A stretch of 64,000 bases of DNA from Seiridium cupressi (GCA_036674765.1 JARVKI010000042.1:248001-312000); one strand, 5' to 3'; counted from the stretch's first letter, positions 21,822 to 34,419 are shown. The notes: generated from the sequence alone by a model not told the origin. A program made the numbers and translations.

Positions 21822-24800
21822 TCAAGTTTTAAGAATGGTGGCAAATTCACCAACCGGAGATTTCCAATTGTTCCTGTCTGCGAGCCAAACCATCACCTTC
21901 TCCATCTGCGTCATGTATTCTTTAAATCCATCGAGGTCAAGCAACTGACCCAAGCCCTGCATGAAGATTGTAGTAGAATCTGGCCCACCTAGGCCTGCCA
22001 TAATTCCAATCCCACAAGCAGGGTTGAGGTCCAAATGGACAATCTCCATGTTCTCATACGGATTCACCATCATGCCACCCAGAGCAGGTAACCAGTTGAG
22101 TATTTGGTGAGTGAAGATTTCGGGTAGCATTTTCCCGGCTGGACCAAGCCCCTCCACGATCTGTCGAAATGGGGCAGCAGCATGTCTTGTCATTTCAGTC
22201 TGCTCCGTCTGCATGTAGTCCAGCAGGGCCAAAACACTTTGCGCCTTGTCTATTTCGAGAATATTGTAGATCATTTGGATCGAAGGGCCAGCCATGTCGC
22301 CTGCCCCAAGCTCGCCTACGGAAGCCAGAGATCGCGGCAGGAATGGGAAAGAGGTGCGGGAGGCTTCCAAATTTTGGAAGAGCGCATGTGTGTGTCCAGT
22401 GCGGTAGACTTGAACAAGTGCAAAGGCAGCTTTCAAGAGTACTGGAGCTGTGATCTCCTTGTGCTCTTTTCGCAAATCATCGAGCCCGGGAACTTCGAAG
22501 GCATGTCCAGGGAGAACGCGACCATGCGCTGTAGTCCAGTTTTCATATGTGCCCTTTGGTACGGGGTATGGGTGCTCAAGTGCTTTCCTATGTGACTCTA
22601 TATCCTTGAGTCTCTTGATGTGCCACTTTGCCGAAGCCCTGGCTTCTGCTGATGTTCGGAAGTTGTAATAACTGTCCGCATACGCCTTGAAGTCAACGTG
22701 TTCCTCAAGGGATGCTCCACCTAATGCATCATCGAGATCTTGCCTGAAGATTTCGGCCGAAGATGCATCTAGAGTAGCATGGCTGGCTTTGATGATCACA
22801 GCAGTAGTTCCCGTTTCCTCAATGTGGTACAGCGTCGCACGGGCCAACGGTCCAGGAAATATCGCATCGTCAGGCTGGGAAATGTTCCCCGATATCGCTC
22901 TGATCTCATCAACGGTCTTCAGCGTTCCGCCGTCATGAATCACAATGTCAAAGAGTTTATCGGTATGACGCATCGCCACGTGGAGGGCAACATCCGAGCC
23001 CAGTGCAGTCTTATCCCATACCATGAAAGACACGAGAAACCGATTGTTTGCAAACATGAGCTTTAATGCTTGGATCACGTCCTGAAAGGCGTCAGGTTTC
23101 AATTCTCAAATGTTGGGATTAACTCACAGCTTTGCTCGTTTTCTTGGTCAAAAGCCCCAAAGTCAAGCGCCAATTGTCCATAATCCTGGTTTGAGCCAAT
23201 GCGCTGAAGAGGTCGTAAGCGGGCACAACGTCCTCGACATCAATCCAATCAAGACCGAAAGGCGATATGGTGTCCACAACCAGCTTTTTGGTGGGCTCAA
23301 GCAATTCTGGATCTTCCAAGAGGTGGATCATGTCATCAATACCTGGTGGCCCTTCCCGAACTGGACGCTTGGTAGACACTTTTTCTGGGCCTGACTGTTT
23401 CTGCAAAAGCTTGATGTGGCCAGCAATTGTGTCTGTACCAGTTATATCTGCGATAGACAGAGTTTTGCCTGTTTGGCGAGTGATGGCACTTCGGACTCTC
23501 ATGACCGTCAGGCTATCGGCAAAATCCCCGACTGGTCTATCCAAGGGTACTCGAGAGGGATCAAGACCTATGGTTTTGGCCCAGATATTCCTCACCACCG
23601 AGGCTAGCTCTGTGCTAGGGACAAGAGCTGATGGCCTGTCTCTTCCAGCTCGATATATCTTGATGAGCTCCGCCAGTTTTGTTTTCTGGATTTTCCCCGC
23701 CATGGTACGAGGATAGTCGGACAAATTCAGGTCTCGAGCAGAAATGATGTCATCCAAGACATACTCACTCCCTAGATTGCTACGGACGATTTGTTGAATG
23801 GCTTCCGTAATATGGGGGCAGGCCTCTCCTAAAATGACAGCGACTGGGACCTCTCCAGCAACGGCGTCCGACGAACCAACCACTTGAGGATTAAGAGAGA
23901 CGAGGCTAGGATCTTTGCGGATAGCCGTTTCAATCGCAGCTGGAGAAATGTTGGTGCCTCCCCGAATGATGCTGTGCTGAGTTAGAATTCGAAGAGGGAG
24001 ACATTTGGTTGGCTGCTTACATCTCCTTGTAACGCCCGGTTATAAAGAGGCGACCTTCGCTGTCCATTCTGGCTTGGTCTCCAGACTTGAACCACAACTG
24101 TCCATCGGCGTCATTGTAATAACTATCAGCACCGGCACCTCCTATATATCTTGTGATAATCTCACACGAACCGTGCAGCTCGCCATCCTCGTTCCTTGGC
24201 ACGGGCTTGTTCGTCGAAGGGTCGGCAATGCGGATGGAATAACCTGGCATTACCCAGCCTATGGACACCTCATCACCGAACACGACCGTTGATACGTCAC
24301 CTTGATTTCCTGGTCGAACTAGGAGGCCCTCCGTCATCCCGTACCAGTTTTCGACGCTTTTGGCGCCGAGTTCCTCCATGCATGAGCGACGAAAGTCTGG
24401 TGAGAGCACGGCGCCGCCAACTATCACTTGTGTGAGATGTAGACGCTGGGTATGGGCTACCTTGGCCTCGATTAGAGCGTGGATTATTGTGGGTATGATC
24501 ACGGTGCTAACGGGGGCTTAATGTTAGCGACCTTCCTCCTTCTTACGATTGTGGGGTACCAAATATTGATCTTGTAAAAATACGCGAGAACCATTTGCTT
24601 TCAGGGAGCACGAACTGCCAAGGTGAAGAGTCAGCACCAGGTAAAGTTTTGTTGGGGATTTTATCCAAGGCGAAGCAATCGACTGAACTGACCTGGGTGA
24701 TCTTTTCTCGGTGGAGTGTTTCCAACATAGTATTAGCTTCGAAACCCGGCCCAGGATATACTATTGCTGCGCCAATGGATTGGGCACAGACAATCATGTA

Positions 24801-25654
24801 ATGGGCAAAGGAATGGTTGTTGGGAAGCACGCAGCAGAACTTAGAACCAGCGAAAACCCCGTCATGTGGCCTGCTATTTGCCCATGATTCAACGAAACTG
24901 GCATGCGTGGAGCGTTGGGTGAAAATACCCTTTGGCATGGAAGTTGTCCCACTCGTGAACAAAACAGCTCCTCCGTAGTCATTTTCTGAGCTATGCTTTG
25001 CATCCATCGTCCTATTCGTGGGGCATTTTGGCATCAACCTCTCAAATGGGGTCCATCCATCTAACACGTCCGAGACAGATAACAAAATCCTCGTAGGCTC
25101 AGCCAGAAGCCCCAGTTCATCCACTGCCATGGCCGACTTGATATCGTCTGCAATAACGACAGCTGCACTGTTAGGACTTGTTTTGAGGGCAGTCTGGATC
25201 ATGTGTATGACTTCATCTTTGTTGGCCAGGTTACGTGGACTGATGGGTATAATAGTACACCCCAACGCGAAGGCGGACCATCTGATCATGTCAGTCAGCA
25301 CTTTACTACTCAAAAATGAGATGTTTTGACGCACAGCGTAAGGATATACTCAGCACCGTTGGGCTGAAAGCTGAATATGTGCGTGCCTGGCTTCACGCCT
25401 ACAGATTTGAGACCAGTAGCGAATCGAGTGACTCCTTGTAACAAGCTCTTATAGGCCCATCGTAGGTAGGGTTGTTGATTGCACTCATCGCTTTCCAGTG
25501 GTAAACTTTCAATGCCAAAAAGGTCATGTGGCTGGTGAATGGATGATAACGCCAATTCTTCAGGGTATTCATGAACCGACTCAAGGAATCTTTCCCACGG
25601 GGAAGGTAGGTCAGTTGAAAGTGGTGGGCCCACTGCCTCGCTTAGTCCACTCAT
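21822..25654 (-). CDS. NRPS-like A-T-C protein with an acyl-CoA-ligase-type adenylation domain
   Basis: Five exons on the minus strand, 25654-25335, 25281-24547, 24506-24021, 23971-23128 and 23081-21822, join in frame to 1214 residues. Introns are 40-53 nt with GT..AG ends; the 40-nt one (24546-24507) is the least certain, and a further intron in the preceding 150 bp is possible. The A domain shows VLFTSGTTSMPKGIF, ENWYGMTEG, FKSGDQARMDSEGRLFITGRYKE, IIIRGGTNISP and the lysine motif AGKIQK. The RGGTNISP form is typical of acyl-CoA ligases rather than amino-acid-activating domains. The carrier motif is DFADSLTVMRV, with the serine kept but the usual GGDS changed. The C-terminal 400 residues are a condensation-type domain with SHATLDAS in place of HHxxxDG. 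It likely activates a carboxylic acid, holds it on its carrier and transfers it to an amine or alcohol. It may work with the NRPS at 8658, 8 kb away. Confidence 0.85.
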
Positions 25655-26483
25655 CTTAACAGCCAAGTGACACTCGTCTATGTCGCTAGGTTTGAAGTAG
25701 CCGAGAGTGACGAGATTGAATCTTATGGATAAAGTAGAGAATGACTCGATGGTTTCGGCATCAACATACGTGTGGTTTCAGCGGAGTGCACGGTCAGATT
25801 TTACCTGTGCTTATGTACGAGCATCATGATTGATTGACAACACGTAAGACATGCGTCAAGATAAAACACGTGATAGACACACTAATAGCCTTTCTGCCTG
25901 AGGGATTTCCTCTCGTGGTAATTTGAGATCTATGCCCTCAATTTGGAAATAGTAATCCCGGAGCTCGGTCGCCTATACCGAAGATCCCTGTAATTGGATC
26001 TACGCTGCCCCGCACTTCGTCTCTCCTGAAGGGGGAAAAAAAAAAAGAAAAAGGAGAAAAACGCCGCGAGCGAAGGGTGACAGAATCAAGCTCAACCCGT
26101 GATGGGAACAAAAAGGAAAAGGTCCATCGTACGAGGCGTTAGGAGACATTACTTCGAGCAATGATCCGTTTTCAAGGCAACTGTATGCATAAAAACTGTG
26201 TCACAAGTTCAAGTATGTTCACTTCAGCACTCTAGCCACGCAGTGATCGCATAAAAGGTAAAACCAGACTGGCCGTATTGATCTTCATAAGACTTTGTGA
26301 CAGGGTATATCCGCTATTCTATCACCGTGGTAAGCATGGAAATTACCATACTCTCTGGCCATAGGTGCATTGAGAAAGCAACATACTGCCTCAGCGATAA
26401 AGAGCTTGTCAATGTGATTAGGCTTCTGGAGATAGATTTTTCACTATTAACGTGCTCCAGAATTAATCAATTGCAGGCTGGTC
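25655..26483. other. Divergent intergenic region with A-rich tract
   Basis: About 830 bp between the starts of the A-T-C synthetase and the secreted-protein gene. It contains a purine run of G and A at about 26031-26060. No coding region is supported. Confidence 0.4.
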
Positions 26484-27241
26484 ATGGCCCAGACGTATGG
26501 TTGCCTGGGTCTGCTGGCCGCAGTAGGATGGGCGCGATGTCACGCATTCCAAGGTGCTGTCAGCAAATCATCTCATTGGCTGGTTGCTCACGTCCTCGTA
26601 TTCTCGTCTAATGGTGCTTGGCGATGGAGGACTTCTTCGCAAGAGCTGCGGGGAAACCATAATCCTTCATTCCACGACAGCTTTTGAAATATTCAGTGAA
26701 ATTGAACCATGAAGATAATCGAGATCGTGTTTCGGGCCTCGTTGGCTTTGCAATCGCTTGCGACATTCCAGGGGACACCCTGTCCAACAACATTACCAAG
26801 GGCTTCTCGATCCAGCTACAGAATACATCTTACCCGGATGTTCATAACCACTTCCTAAATATTTGGGACTGGGGCGGTGGTGACGAGCACCTCTTCGTGA
26901 GCCCTGCGGGCAACGCCACGAGCGAGCTTACACTTGTCGACGGAGTCATCACCTTACCATGGGACCCGATCCGGCGTGCTGTCATTAACGGCGAGTACGA
27001 GCCTAGAGATAACACGACAAAGATGTTCATAACTCAGCGTGGCGACCTGCGCGCGATCTGGGACGTTGTGTATGGGTGCAGTTCTGACACAGATGCTCTT
27101 CAGACAGAGCTGCGCTCCAAGTCTCGCGGCGACATTGAGAATGGGGGTGACATGGGTGTCAGACCCTTCAACGGGGCTTATGACTTCCGATGGAGACCAT
27201 CTGGGACCTCGGGTGAGATATCAGTGCATTTCTACTACTGA
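26484..27241 (+). pseudogene. Secreted protein of unknown family, frame interrupted
   Basis: The ATG at 26484 begins a signal peptide (MAQTYGCLGLLAAVGWARC, then HA). Most of the protein lies in another frame from about 26700 to the stop at 27241 (VSGLVGFAIACDIPGD, HNHFLNIWDWGGGDEHLF, RGDLRAIWDVVYGC), with several N-glycosylation sequons. Between them, about 26545-26700, the third frame reads best (SANHLIGWLL, MVLGDGGLLRKSCGETIIL, HSTTAFEIFSEIE). No pair of GT..AG sites joins these pieces cleanly, so one or two single-base frameshifts are the simplest explanation. An unrecognised intron is the alternative. No family is recognised. The divergent neighbour is the A-T-C synthetase. Confidence 0.5.
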
Positions 27242-27786
27242 TTTATAACATCAATGTAACAACACATCTAGTCATTCACGCGGATCGCCTCTGGATCAAG
27301 GTGACCCTTGTCATTCTGCCCGGCACTGGTTAGAGCGTTACCTTATGACCAATGCGATTAGCGAAGCAGGATAATCGAGACGAAGTGTTTCTATTGCTGG
27401 CACCTGTCATGCTCAAATGTCATTTATTCTTGCAGCCACATACGAGGCATTAGTAGATGGCACTTTCGAGGAACACAACGCTGTAGATTAAACAAAAATT
27501 ATCTATTTGATTTCACCTAGCTTATATGTTTAGGCAATGTCGAAGGTGGGTCGACAGACCTTATGACAATCATCCATCAATATTCAGTGCCTGCAGATCT
27601 TGGTAGAAGTACATATAGGAGTCCTGTCGCTAAGACGAAAACACTCAATGGTTAACGATTTGAACACCTGATTAATTTTAGGTGTAAAATAGACCCCGCT
27701 CATACCCTCCGTTGCACCCTAAAAGCCATAAATATAACAGTCTAAAGTAACAAAGCCAGGGCAAGAATTTCTAGGATATTTTTCGC
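27242..27786. other. Convergent intergenic region
   Basis: About 545 bp, AT-rich, with no coding region seen. Confidence 0.4.
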
Positions 27787-29939
27787 TTACAAGACTTCAC
27801 TCGATAAAATCGGCTCCATAATCAGATGCCTAAGCTCTCCGTCCATGATTCCCTGCACATAAGTGTCTCCAACCAGGCTGTAGCTGTGCCTTAAGTCGGG
27901 ATTACACGGGCCCGTGCCGATTCCAGGTGGCTGCCTCGGCAAGCAGCCTGTTATCAATGTCTCTGGATTCCCACATTGGCAGTGGAAAATGGAGTCGCTT
28001 GTCCCCAGGATCCATGGGACCCGACCGCCCCCAAAGATCACTATGCTGTCTCCTACCCGCGTGTCCGGCGGACCTGTGCCCAGTCGGCCCTCTCTGTTCA
28101 CGAAGAAGGCTCTTCCGCCGGAAGCACACTCGACGCTGTACTGGAAGACATGCTTGGCCTGCGCGTCCTGCGACTCTCGCAGCTGCTCAGCCCTAGCCAG
28201 AAGTGCATTCGCCTCTACGCCGCGGAATCCGTGTACCGAGAACCTGTAGCTCTTGCGCAGGAATCGGTCCGCGTCGCGCCATGACGCGTACGTCTCCCAC
28301 TGCGACTCTGCGACCCTACAGAACTCGCCCCCGAGTCCACGGTCCCGCTCGTACTCGAGGTCACCGCAGAGCGTTTTCCAGAAGGCGCCACTGGGGCCGC
28401 CCGCAACTCGCTCCCAGTCGTCGATCACAAACCGCCAGCGAGAGCCCAGACCCTCGACGTCAAGGGGAAGAGGCGCATTACCAACGGCGATGACGCGGTC
28501 GACCTCGAGCCCTTGAACCTCCAGGACCCTGCCGAGATGTAGCCTGACGTCCCCGGCTGGTATGCCGCCTGCAGCGTCGTAGTGGTGAGCATTTGCGAGC
28601 CTGACCGCCTCGTAAAGATCGGACTCGCTGCTCCAGTCACTGCCCAAGACGGCATGCAGGAAGAACGGCGCTGTCTGCAAAGCGTGCCGTTCAGCACGGA
28701 AAGTGACTGGGTGAGCCTCAGGAGCACAATGGTGGTCTGCAAGAAGACATCCTCGACCCCAAGGGTGTAGTCGGGCATAATGGCACTGGATATCCGGTCC
28801 CAACTCTGTACAAGCCCCAGGAAGGCAAAAACCTTGTCTCTGGGGTCTGTGGCACCCTTTGGACGAAAGATACGGAGGAGCGAGGGCAGAGTCACCCGTT
28901 GTTGCTCATCCCACCACATCGTTCGGGCAGTCTCCACCTCCCTGACCAGTCGGGACAGACGGGTCAGCTGGCCGAAATAGGAGTAGACGGATTCGACGTT
29001 GGTGTTGAGATTTTCCCGCTCGTACGTGCTGGCGGCGCGGGCAAACATGTCCCAGGGCGCCGATATGTTGTCGTAGCACACTGTGGCTTCCTTGGCAACC
29101 ACCGTCTCCTGGATGACCCATGATCTTCGCCACTTCTCCCTGGTCAGTGATGTCTTCTGCGGCGGGAGAACAGGATGGAGGGGCCGTTCATACCCATGAC
29201 TGCGATGTAATGGCCTCCAGCCCCTTGATAATGTGAGACGGATAGGTTGCTTGCGGATCTGCTCAAGCCGAGACGCCTTGTCACCATGGGCCAAGAGACT
29301 GAGAACACAAAACGCTCCAAAAATGTCTCTACCGTGACTCTGGGTCGTTCTCCGCCTTTCTCTAGCCAGAAATGCGTCCAGCTTCTCTTTGTCGCGACGA
29401 TGGTCACCAAAGAAGTGGATCATGGGCCTGCCTGAGGAGGCAAGAAACTCGGCGCCCATATCGTCCCCAGCTCTCCTTTCGCCGAGCCAGATGACGACCT
29501 CAGCGCTGCCACGGTAAACATCTTTCATATGCAGAACTTGCTGCGTGCGCTCCTCGGGATCGTTTTGGTTGATGCAGATAGCGTCAACCCAAATGAACCT
29601 TGGCTGATGGGGTCCACGCAGTCGTTGCAATGCCGAGTAGAGGTTGGTGCCGATGAGGATGCTACAGTTGTTGTAGGTAATGGACCGCTGGGCAGACTCG
29701 GCGGAATCCTCCTCTAGCAGCTGCTCGTTCCAGACGTAATTCTCATTTACCCAGGCATAGGACAAGGCCTTATAGGGCGGAGCGTCCTCGAGACTGTGCT
29801 CCGAGAAGCTGCATGAGATCGGCTCATGGCTAGCGTCGGGGTGGAGGCAAAGTAAGCGGATCTGGTGCTGTCCTAGGAGCCGGGGCAGCTTGTTGTACAG
29901 AAGCCGGTTAGGGACTGGGCGATCCCCGGCACTTGACAT
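27787..29939 (-). pseudogene. Heterokaryon-incompatibility (HET) domain protein with a one-base frameshift
   Basis: The ATG is at 29939. The HET domain is clear: YKALSYAWVNENY, then FIWVDAICINQNDPEER and VYRGSAEVVIWLGE, followed by WRRSWVIQETVVAKEATV. The first frame then runs DPRDKVFAFLGL and ends up in SCMPSWAV near 28640. The expected continuation of the PSW-x-x-DWS motif is found one frame over, reading DWSSESDLYEAVRLA on to the typical HET C-terminus (GGRAFFVNREGRLGTGP, VGDTYVQGIMDGEL) and the stop at 27787. The break falls at about 28635-28640, equals a single missing base, and no intron fits there. HET proteins trigger cell death after fusion of incompatible hyphae, and broken alleles are common in populations. 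The alternative is an assembly error. Confidence 0.8.
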
Positions 29940-30554
29940 GATGAGAACACGGGCCTGCGTGAGATAAAGTCTCGCGTCATAGCCTCGTGCCGGTGCAGCA
30001 TTTTCAGGTCTTTGAAGGCTGCAATCCCATGGGCATCACGTCGCCAGGCTCAGGTGGCTGTGTTCAGGCGAGGCAGCTGCATTTGAGTGAAATAGGAAAA
30101 GCCCACACTTTAACGCACAGACCACAGTGTACCCACTTCAACCGTCACACCACACCGTGACACTAGTTACTGGCTAGTAGTAATGAATGTAATCTTATGT
30201 GCAACCTTATGAACCTCTCATTACAGCAAACTCCCCAAAATAAAATTTTATTCAAAAAGACAAGGACTGGAGGCTCCTACAAATCTTGGCATAAGCATTT
30301 TTTCGAACGATAAAAACCCGCTTCTTCTACTTGATGGGACCACCCCTCTGAACCTTTCTTTATTAAGATAAGGCCAAATTGAATCGCATGTCATGTTGCA
30401 AGGTGATGGTTCCAGAGCCTCAGTATTTAACCTGCCTGCTAGGCCTGGTCACTCATGGTCCGCAATGATAAAAAATAGTAAATCGATTACATTCACAATC
30501 TGGAGACCAATTTCTGTCCCACCCAGAATTACATTTACCTAATCCCTGTAATAC
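29940..30554. other. Intergenic, no gene seen
   Basis: About 615 bp upstream of the HET gene and downstream of the glycyl-radical-enzyme-like gene. It is AT-rich from about 30200 on. No feature could be supported. Confidence 0.4.
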
Positions 30555-32695
30555 CTATAGTCTGACATCTTCCGTGTCAGCCTTGTGTTTGAAATACTGG
30601 CGCCGCTGGTGTTGCTTCTGGTGCGCCGGGAACATGGTAGAGTAGAACTCCGTCCATCCGCCCATACGCACATGGAGCAGATTGTACTTCTTGGGATCCT
30701 CGCTTGCTGCTGCATACGTCCCTGGATCGGCACAGGTGAGCGTGATGAGATTGCCTCCAACAGTGCCAGCCGCAAAAGCCCGGATGAACTCTTCCAGGTC
30801 CTCTAGTGGGAAATCTTCTGGGATGTTCATGTCCACGGGCGATGCGTCGGAAAGCCCAATTTCAATGTCTTTCGATTTCCAGCTTTTCATTGCTTGATAT
30901 ATGTTGCGGAAGGCTGGATTTGGGGGCAACTCCTGCGCGCCTGGCGCCGGAGAAAGATCGGAGGCGACGGGTGTGCCACTACGGCGACCGTCCGCAGACG
31001 CGCCGCAATCGACTCCATCGCCAACATAACCCTCGAACGTGCCGATGCCAGGCGTGACTGTGAACTCAAAGTCGGACCCGTGTTTCTGCTTGATTACATC
31101 AAGTTGATCAGCAAGTGCTGGATGTGGATCGCACAGAACGTCTCGTCCTAGCCCGACGACATGCTTCATGACCCAATCACCAATCTCCTTGAGATCGTCA
31201 TCATCGCTGCCGCTTCCCCACTTCGGGAACTGAAGCACTTGCTCACGGAGTTCACGATAGTGTTCGGCACGTTCGGCGGCCTCGACAGGCCCAAGTAACT
31301 GGTGTTGATAAGGCTCAATCATGTTGAACCCCCAATCATTGATAAAGCAGAGCAGTAGCTCCTCGAGAGTCATGGACGCCGTATGGGTATCATATACAAG
31401 TTTCCAGATAGAGTACAGCGCGTCAATTGTATTTGATACGCCGACGAATAGAGGTGCAATGATGTGGAATCGTGCACCGCCATTAGTGTGATCGAGACCC
31501 TTCTCGACGCAACCGTCAATAAATGTTGAGAGTAAGGGACTGGGACAGATGTTGGCTAAGTTGCCGTAGTTATTCAGCATCAAGTTGTAGCATTGCACGG
31601 TGGGCCATTCGAGCTGCTCGAGGAACGCATCTTTGAGATGTTCGAATGTACTCAGGTTGCTTGCTTCAGGCGAACGAAAGGTTTGTTTGAGGCCGCTGAG
31701 CTGTTCCGGGCCAGCTGCCCCGTAGGTTGTTCCTCGGTTGATCGTTTGTTCAAGAGCACGCAATGGAGATACGCTGTTGAAGGTAAACTCGGAGGCTCCA
31801 GCAAACATAGGTTCGTAACACCCATCGGCAGCATAATTGCGAGACCATACCTCACTGACAGTATCGATAGTAGCACCATATTTGTGAAGACCTTCATATC
31901 ATCGTTGTATAAGATGGACTGGGCACCTCCTGATAGGATTGTTTTGGCCGCTTCCTCAAAAATGTCACGCTGGGAGTCTTTATGGACGCGGAGAGAAAGT
32001 GTGGGTACATTTACAGGAATACGTCGAGCTGCCTTTAGGAACAACATGGTGACCGGGTTCGAGGCATCTTGGGTAGCTCCATTCTCAGGCTTGTATCCTC
32101 CAACGGTGATCTGTTGGCACCACTGATTGATGCTACCACCTTGCGGAAAATTACCTCCGGTGCTGTTGATGGAGGTCGTTCCATAGGTTACCTGATCAAA
32201 TATGAATGCACGATCGACAAACGCATTCTCGCCAATCTTGAGGAATAAGCAATCGATGACCTCCTGGGCGGCGGCTAGCTCCGGTGCAGTCGGTTCACCC
32301 TTGTCCTTACTTAAGAATGGCCAAAGGATTTGATCGAGACGACCAAACGGTGTGAGCTCTCCAACCAGATGCAAACAACAATGGAAGGGGAATATGGGTT
32401 GAACTGCATCGTGGAACGTCTCGGGAGCTTCGTTGACCAGCCTTTCAAGACGTTGCGCCACTTTCTCCATATTTTGCTTGTTTGGACAACCAGCTTGAGC
32501 ACGCGCGGCGGACGCGACTTATGTCCATAGTGTGTCCAGTGTTTTTGTCACGGGTGGTGCGCTTTTTCCGACCGCAGACAGCTGGAACCCGACAATGACC
32601 ATGTGCGGGTTTGCGCAGGATTTGGCACGGAAGCTGAATGGTATCGGTCTCTGAACCAGACGCTTAAGGTCTGCGATTTTGAAACGGTATGGCAT
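30555..32695 (-). pseudogene. Glycyl-radical-enzyme (pyruvate formate-lyase family)-like protein, disrupted
   Basis: The best start is the ATG at 32695. The catalytic parts are clear. The thiyl-radical loop reads NYAADGCYEPMFAGASEF (Cys in DGCYEP, near 31825), and the C-terminal glycyl loop reads LLHVRMGGWTEF, matching the R-V-x-G-Y/F glycyl-radical motif. The span of about 713 codons is near the family size. Two lesions are visible: an in-frame TAA at 32519-32521 (codon 59), and a one-base loss near 31878-31884 at a short T run, after which TIDTVSEVWSRNYAADGCYE continues in another frame. A start at 32468-32470 (ATG) would avoid the stop but not the frameshift. These enzymes need an oxygen-sensitive glycyl radical put in by a radical-SAM activase; none is seen in the window. 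Such genes are rare in ascomycetes, so acquisition from bacteria is possible. Confidence 0.7.
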
Positions 32696-34419
32696 GATGA
32701 AACTATGTGTGGGGTTAGTCGCGGTCTGGCCAGATCACAGTAACAACGAAGGGGGTCAGTCGTAGAAGGCGGGTTGAATTAAAGCTATATGCTGCTGATC
32801 ATCTGACTAGGAGTGCAAACTGCCCCCGCCGGGCACATGACCAACCCGCTCCTGCCTACGTCAAACACCCATCAAATCTTCATGGGCCGCATTTACGATT
32901 GGCCTTGCTAGCGGACCAGTCCTCTTGGTTTGGCTAAGCGCTGGACCTTGCTAGCACCATCCGCCGAATCCATCTTGGGGCGCCCAGAATTATCTACGTC
33001 GCGATGCCACGTGTTGGCGTAAAGCCTCCGCCCTGCAAGGCTCGCAGTCCCTCGAGTGTTTGGCTGGTTCATCTGGCACATCGGTTATACCTGTCGCACA
33101 GTTCCCAAATAGAACAGGTGTTTTCGACCTCGCCTGAACACAGAAGTATCTATTCATCTTTCTTATATCCCCCCAAAAGGCTTCACATGTAGTGCAGTAA
33201 TTCTGTATATACGGCTGATAACACATGTTCTCGGTTGTGTTTCTCAATAGCGACGGGTGCTGTGTAAGATTGAGTACGTTGGTGCTTTCCAGGACACGAA
33301 ATAACTTGTCGTAATTGTTGAGACTGGTAATTTTGCGGATATTCGGAGGAGTTTGAGCATCTAACTATCAGCTCTCAGAAATCGCGTGTTTTTGTACCTT
33401 TCGACTTGGTCACAATTCACACGAAGGCCATAAGCAAATCACTCTCTCAATTAAGGTGATCATTTTCATGACGTGGAGTCACTGTCATTCACATTTTGGT
33501 TTTGTTTTGATGTTGATCATCATGATTGCTCATCATGAGTCTCGTTTTGTTCGGGGAGCTTTTGAGGCCGAACCTTGTTTTAGGACTCTCATACGACTTG
33601 CGATTCAGTGATTGTGCCGGCTCTTACTTGAATAGACATTCATGGATTTCCTATTTTACATTATGGGTATTCTTCAATTAAGGTGGTAGCTATAGTACTG
33701 TTAGAAAGTTCTAGAACCCATCAACCCTCTGCATCAAGAATGATAAACTGGAAGGCCAGAGACAATACGACTTTATCCGCGGCGAGATTTAGTGTTCTAC
33801 GTGATCCATGTTAGAGAGGGCCAGATGTTTCGACTGCCCCTACATAAGTTAGTTAGGATGCCAGGAGTAAAGGACTTTCATGGAGACAGTGTTGCCTGGT
33901 CTTCAGTGCCCAGTAAATAGATACATCCGGAAGCATAGAGAAGAGAGGTTCCAGTGATCGTAACTATTGCTGTTCCGAAATATTGCGAGCCTCGTGCACC
34001 ATTACCCGATAGGGACCACCGGGACGAAATAACTGCCACCGTGTTGCCAATGCATCCAGATAAGGCTCCAATACATCGTACATCAGGATTGTCACCAAGG
34101 AAGAGCGTGGCACTGGATACTAATGTTGTGGATACTTCAATTCAATAGCTATTCCTCACGTAGCTTACGGAAAAGCGTGGAAGCGGCGGATTGAAATGCC
34201 TAACCTAGTGCCATAAACTTCGAAAAACGAATACACCATCCTCCAAGCAGCACCAAGGTCTGTTGATATCAGTAGGTCCGTAAAACAATGGGACCCCTGT
34301 TTAAAATGGTAGTCGAGGTTCGGAAAGTCCAATGCTTTTGGTGGTCTTTTCATAACGGGTGAGCTTAATATCCATGAAATAAGCTTGTCCTGAATCTAGT
34401 AGCCCCCTGACTGGAGACT
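32696..34419. other. Gene-free stretch of 1.7 kb at the accessory/core boundary
   Basis: No coding region is supported on either strand. It separates the decayed genes on the left from intact conserved genes on the right. Confidence 0.45.
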
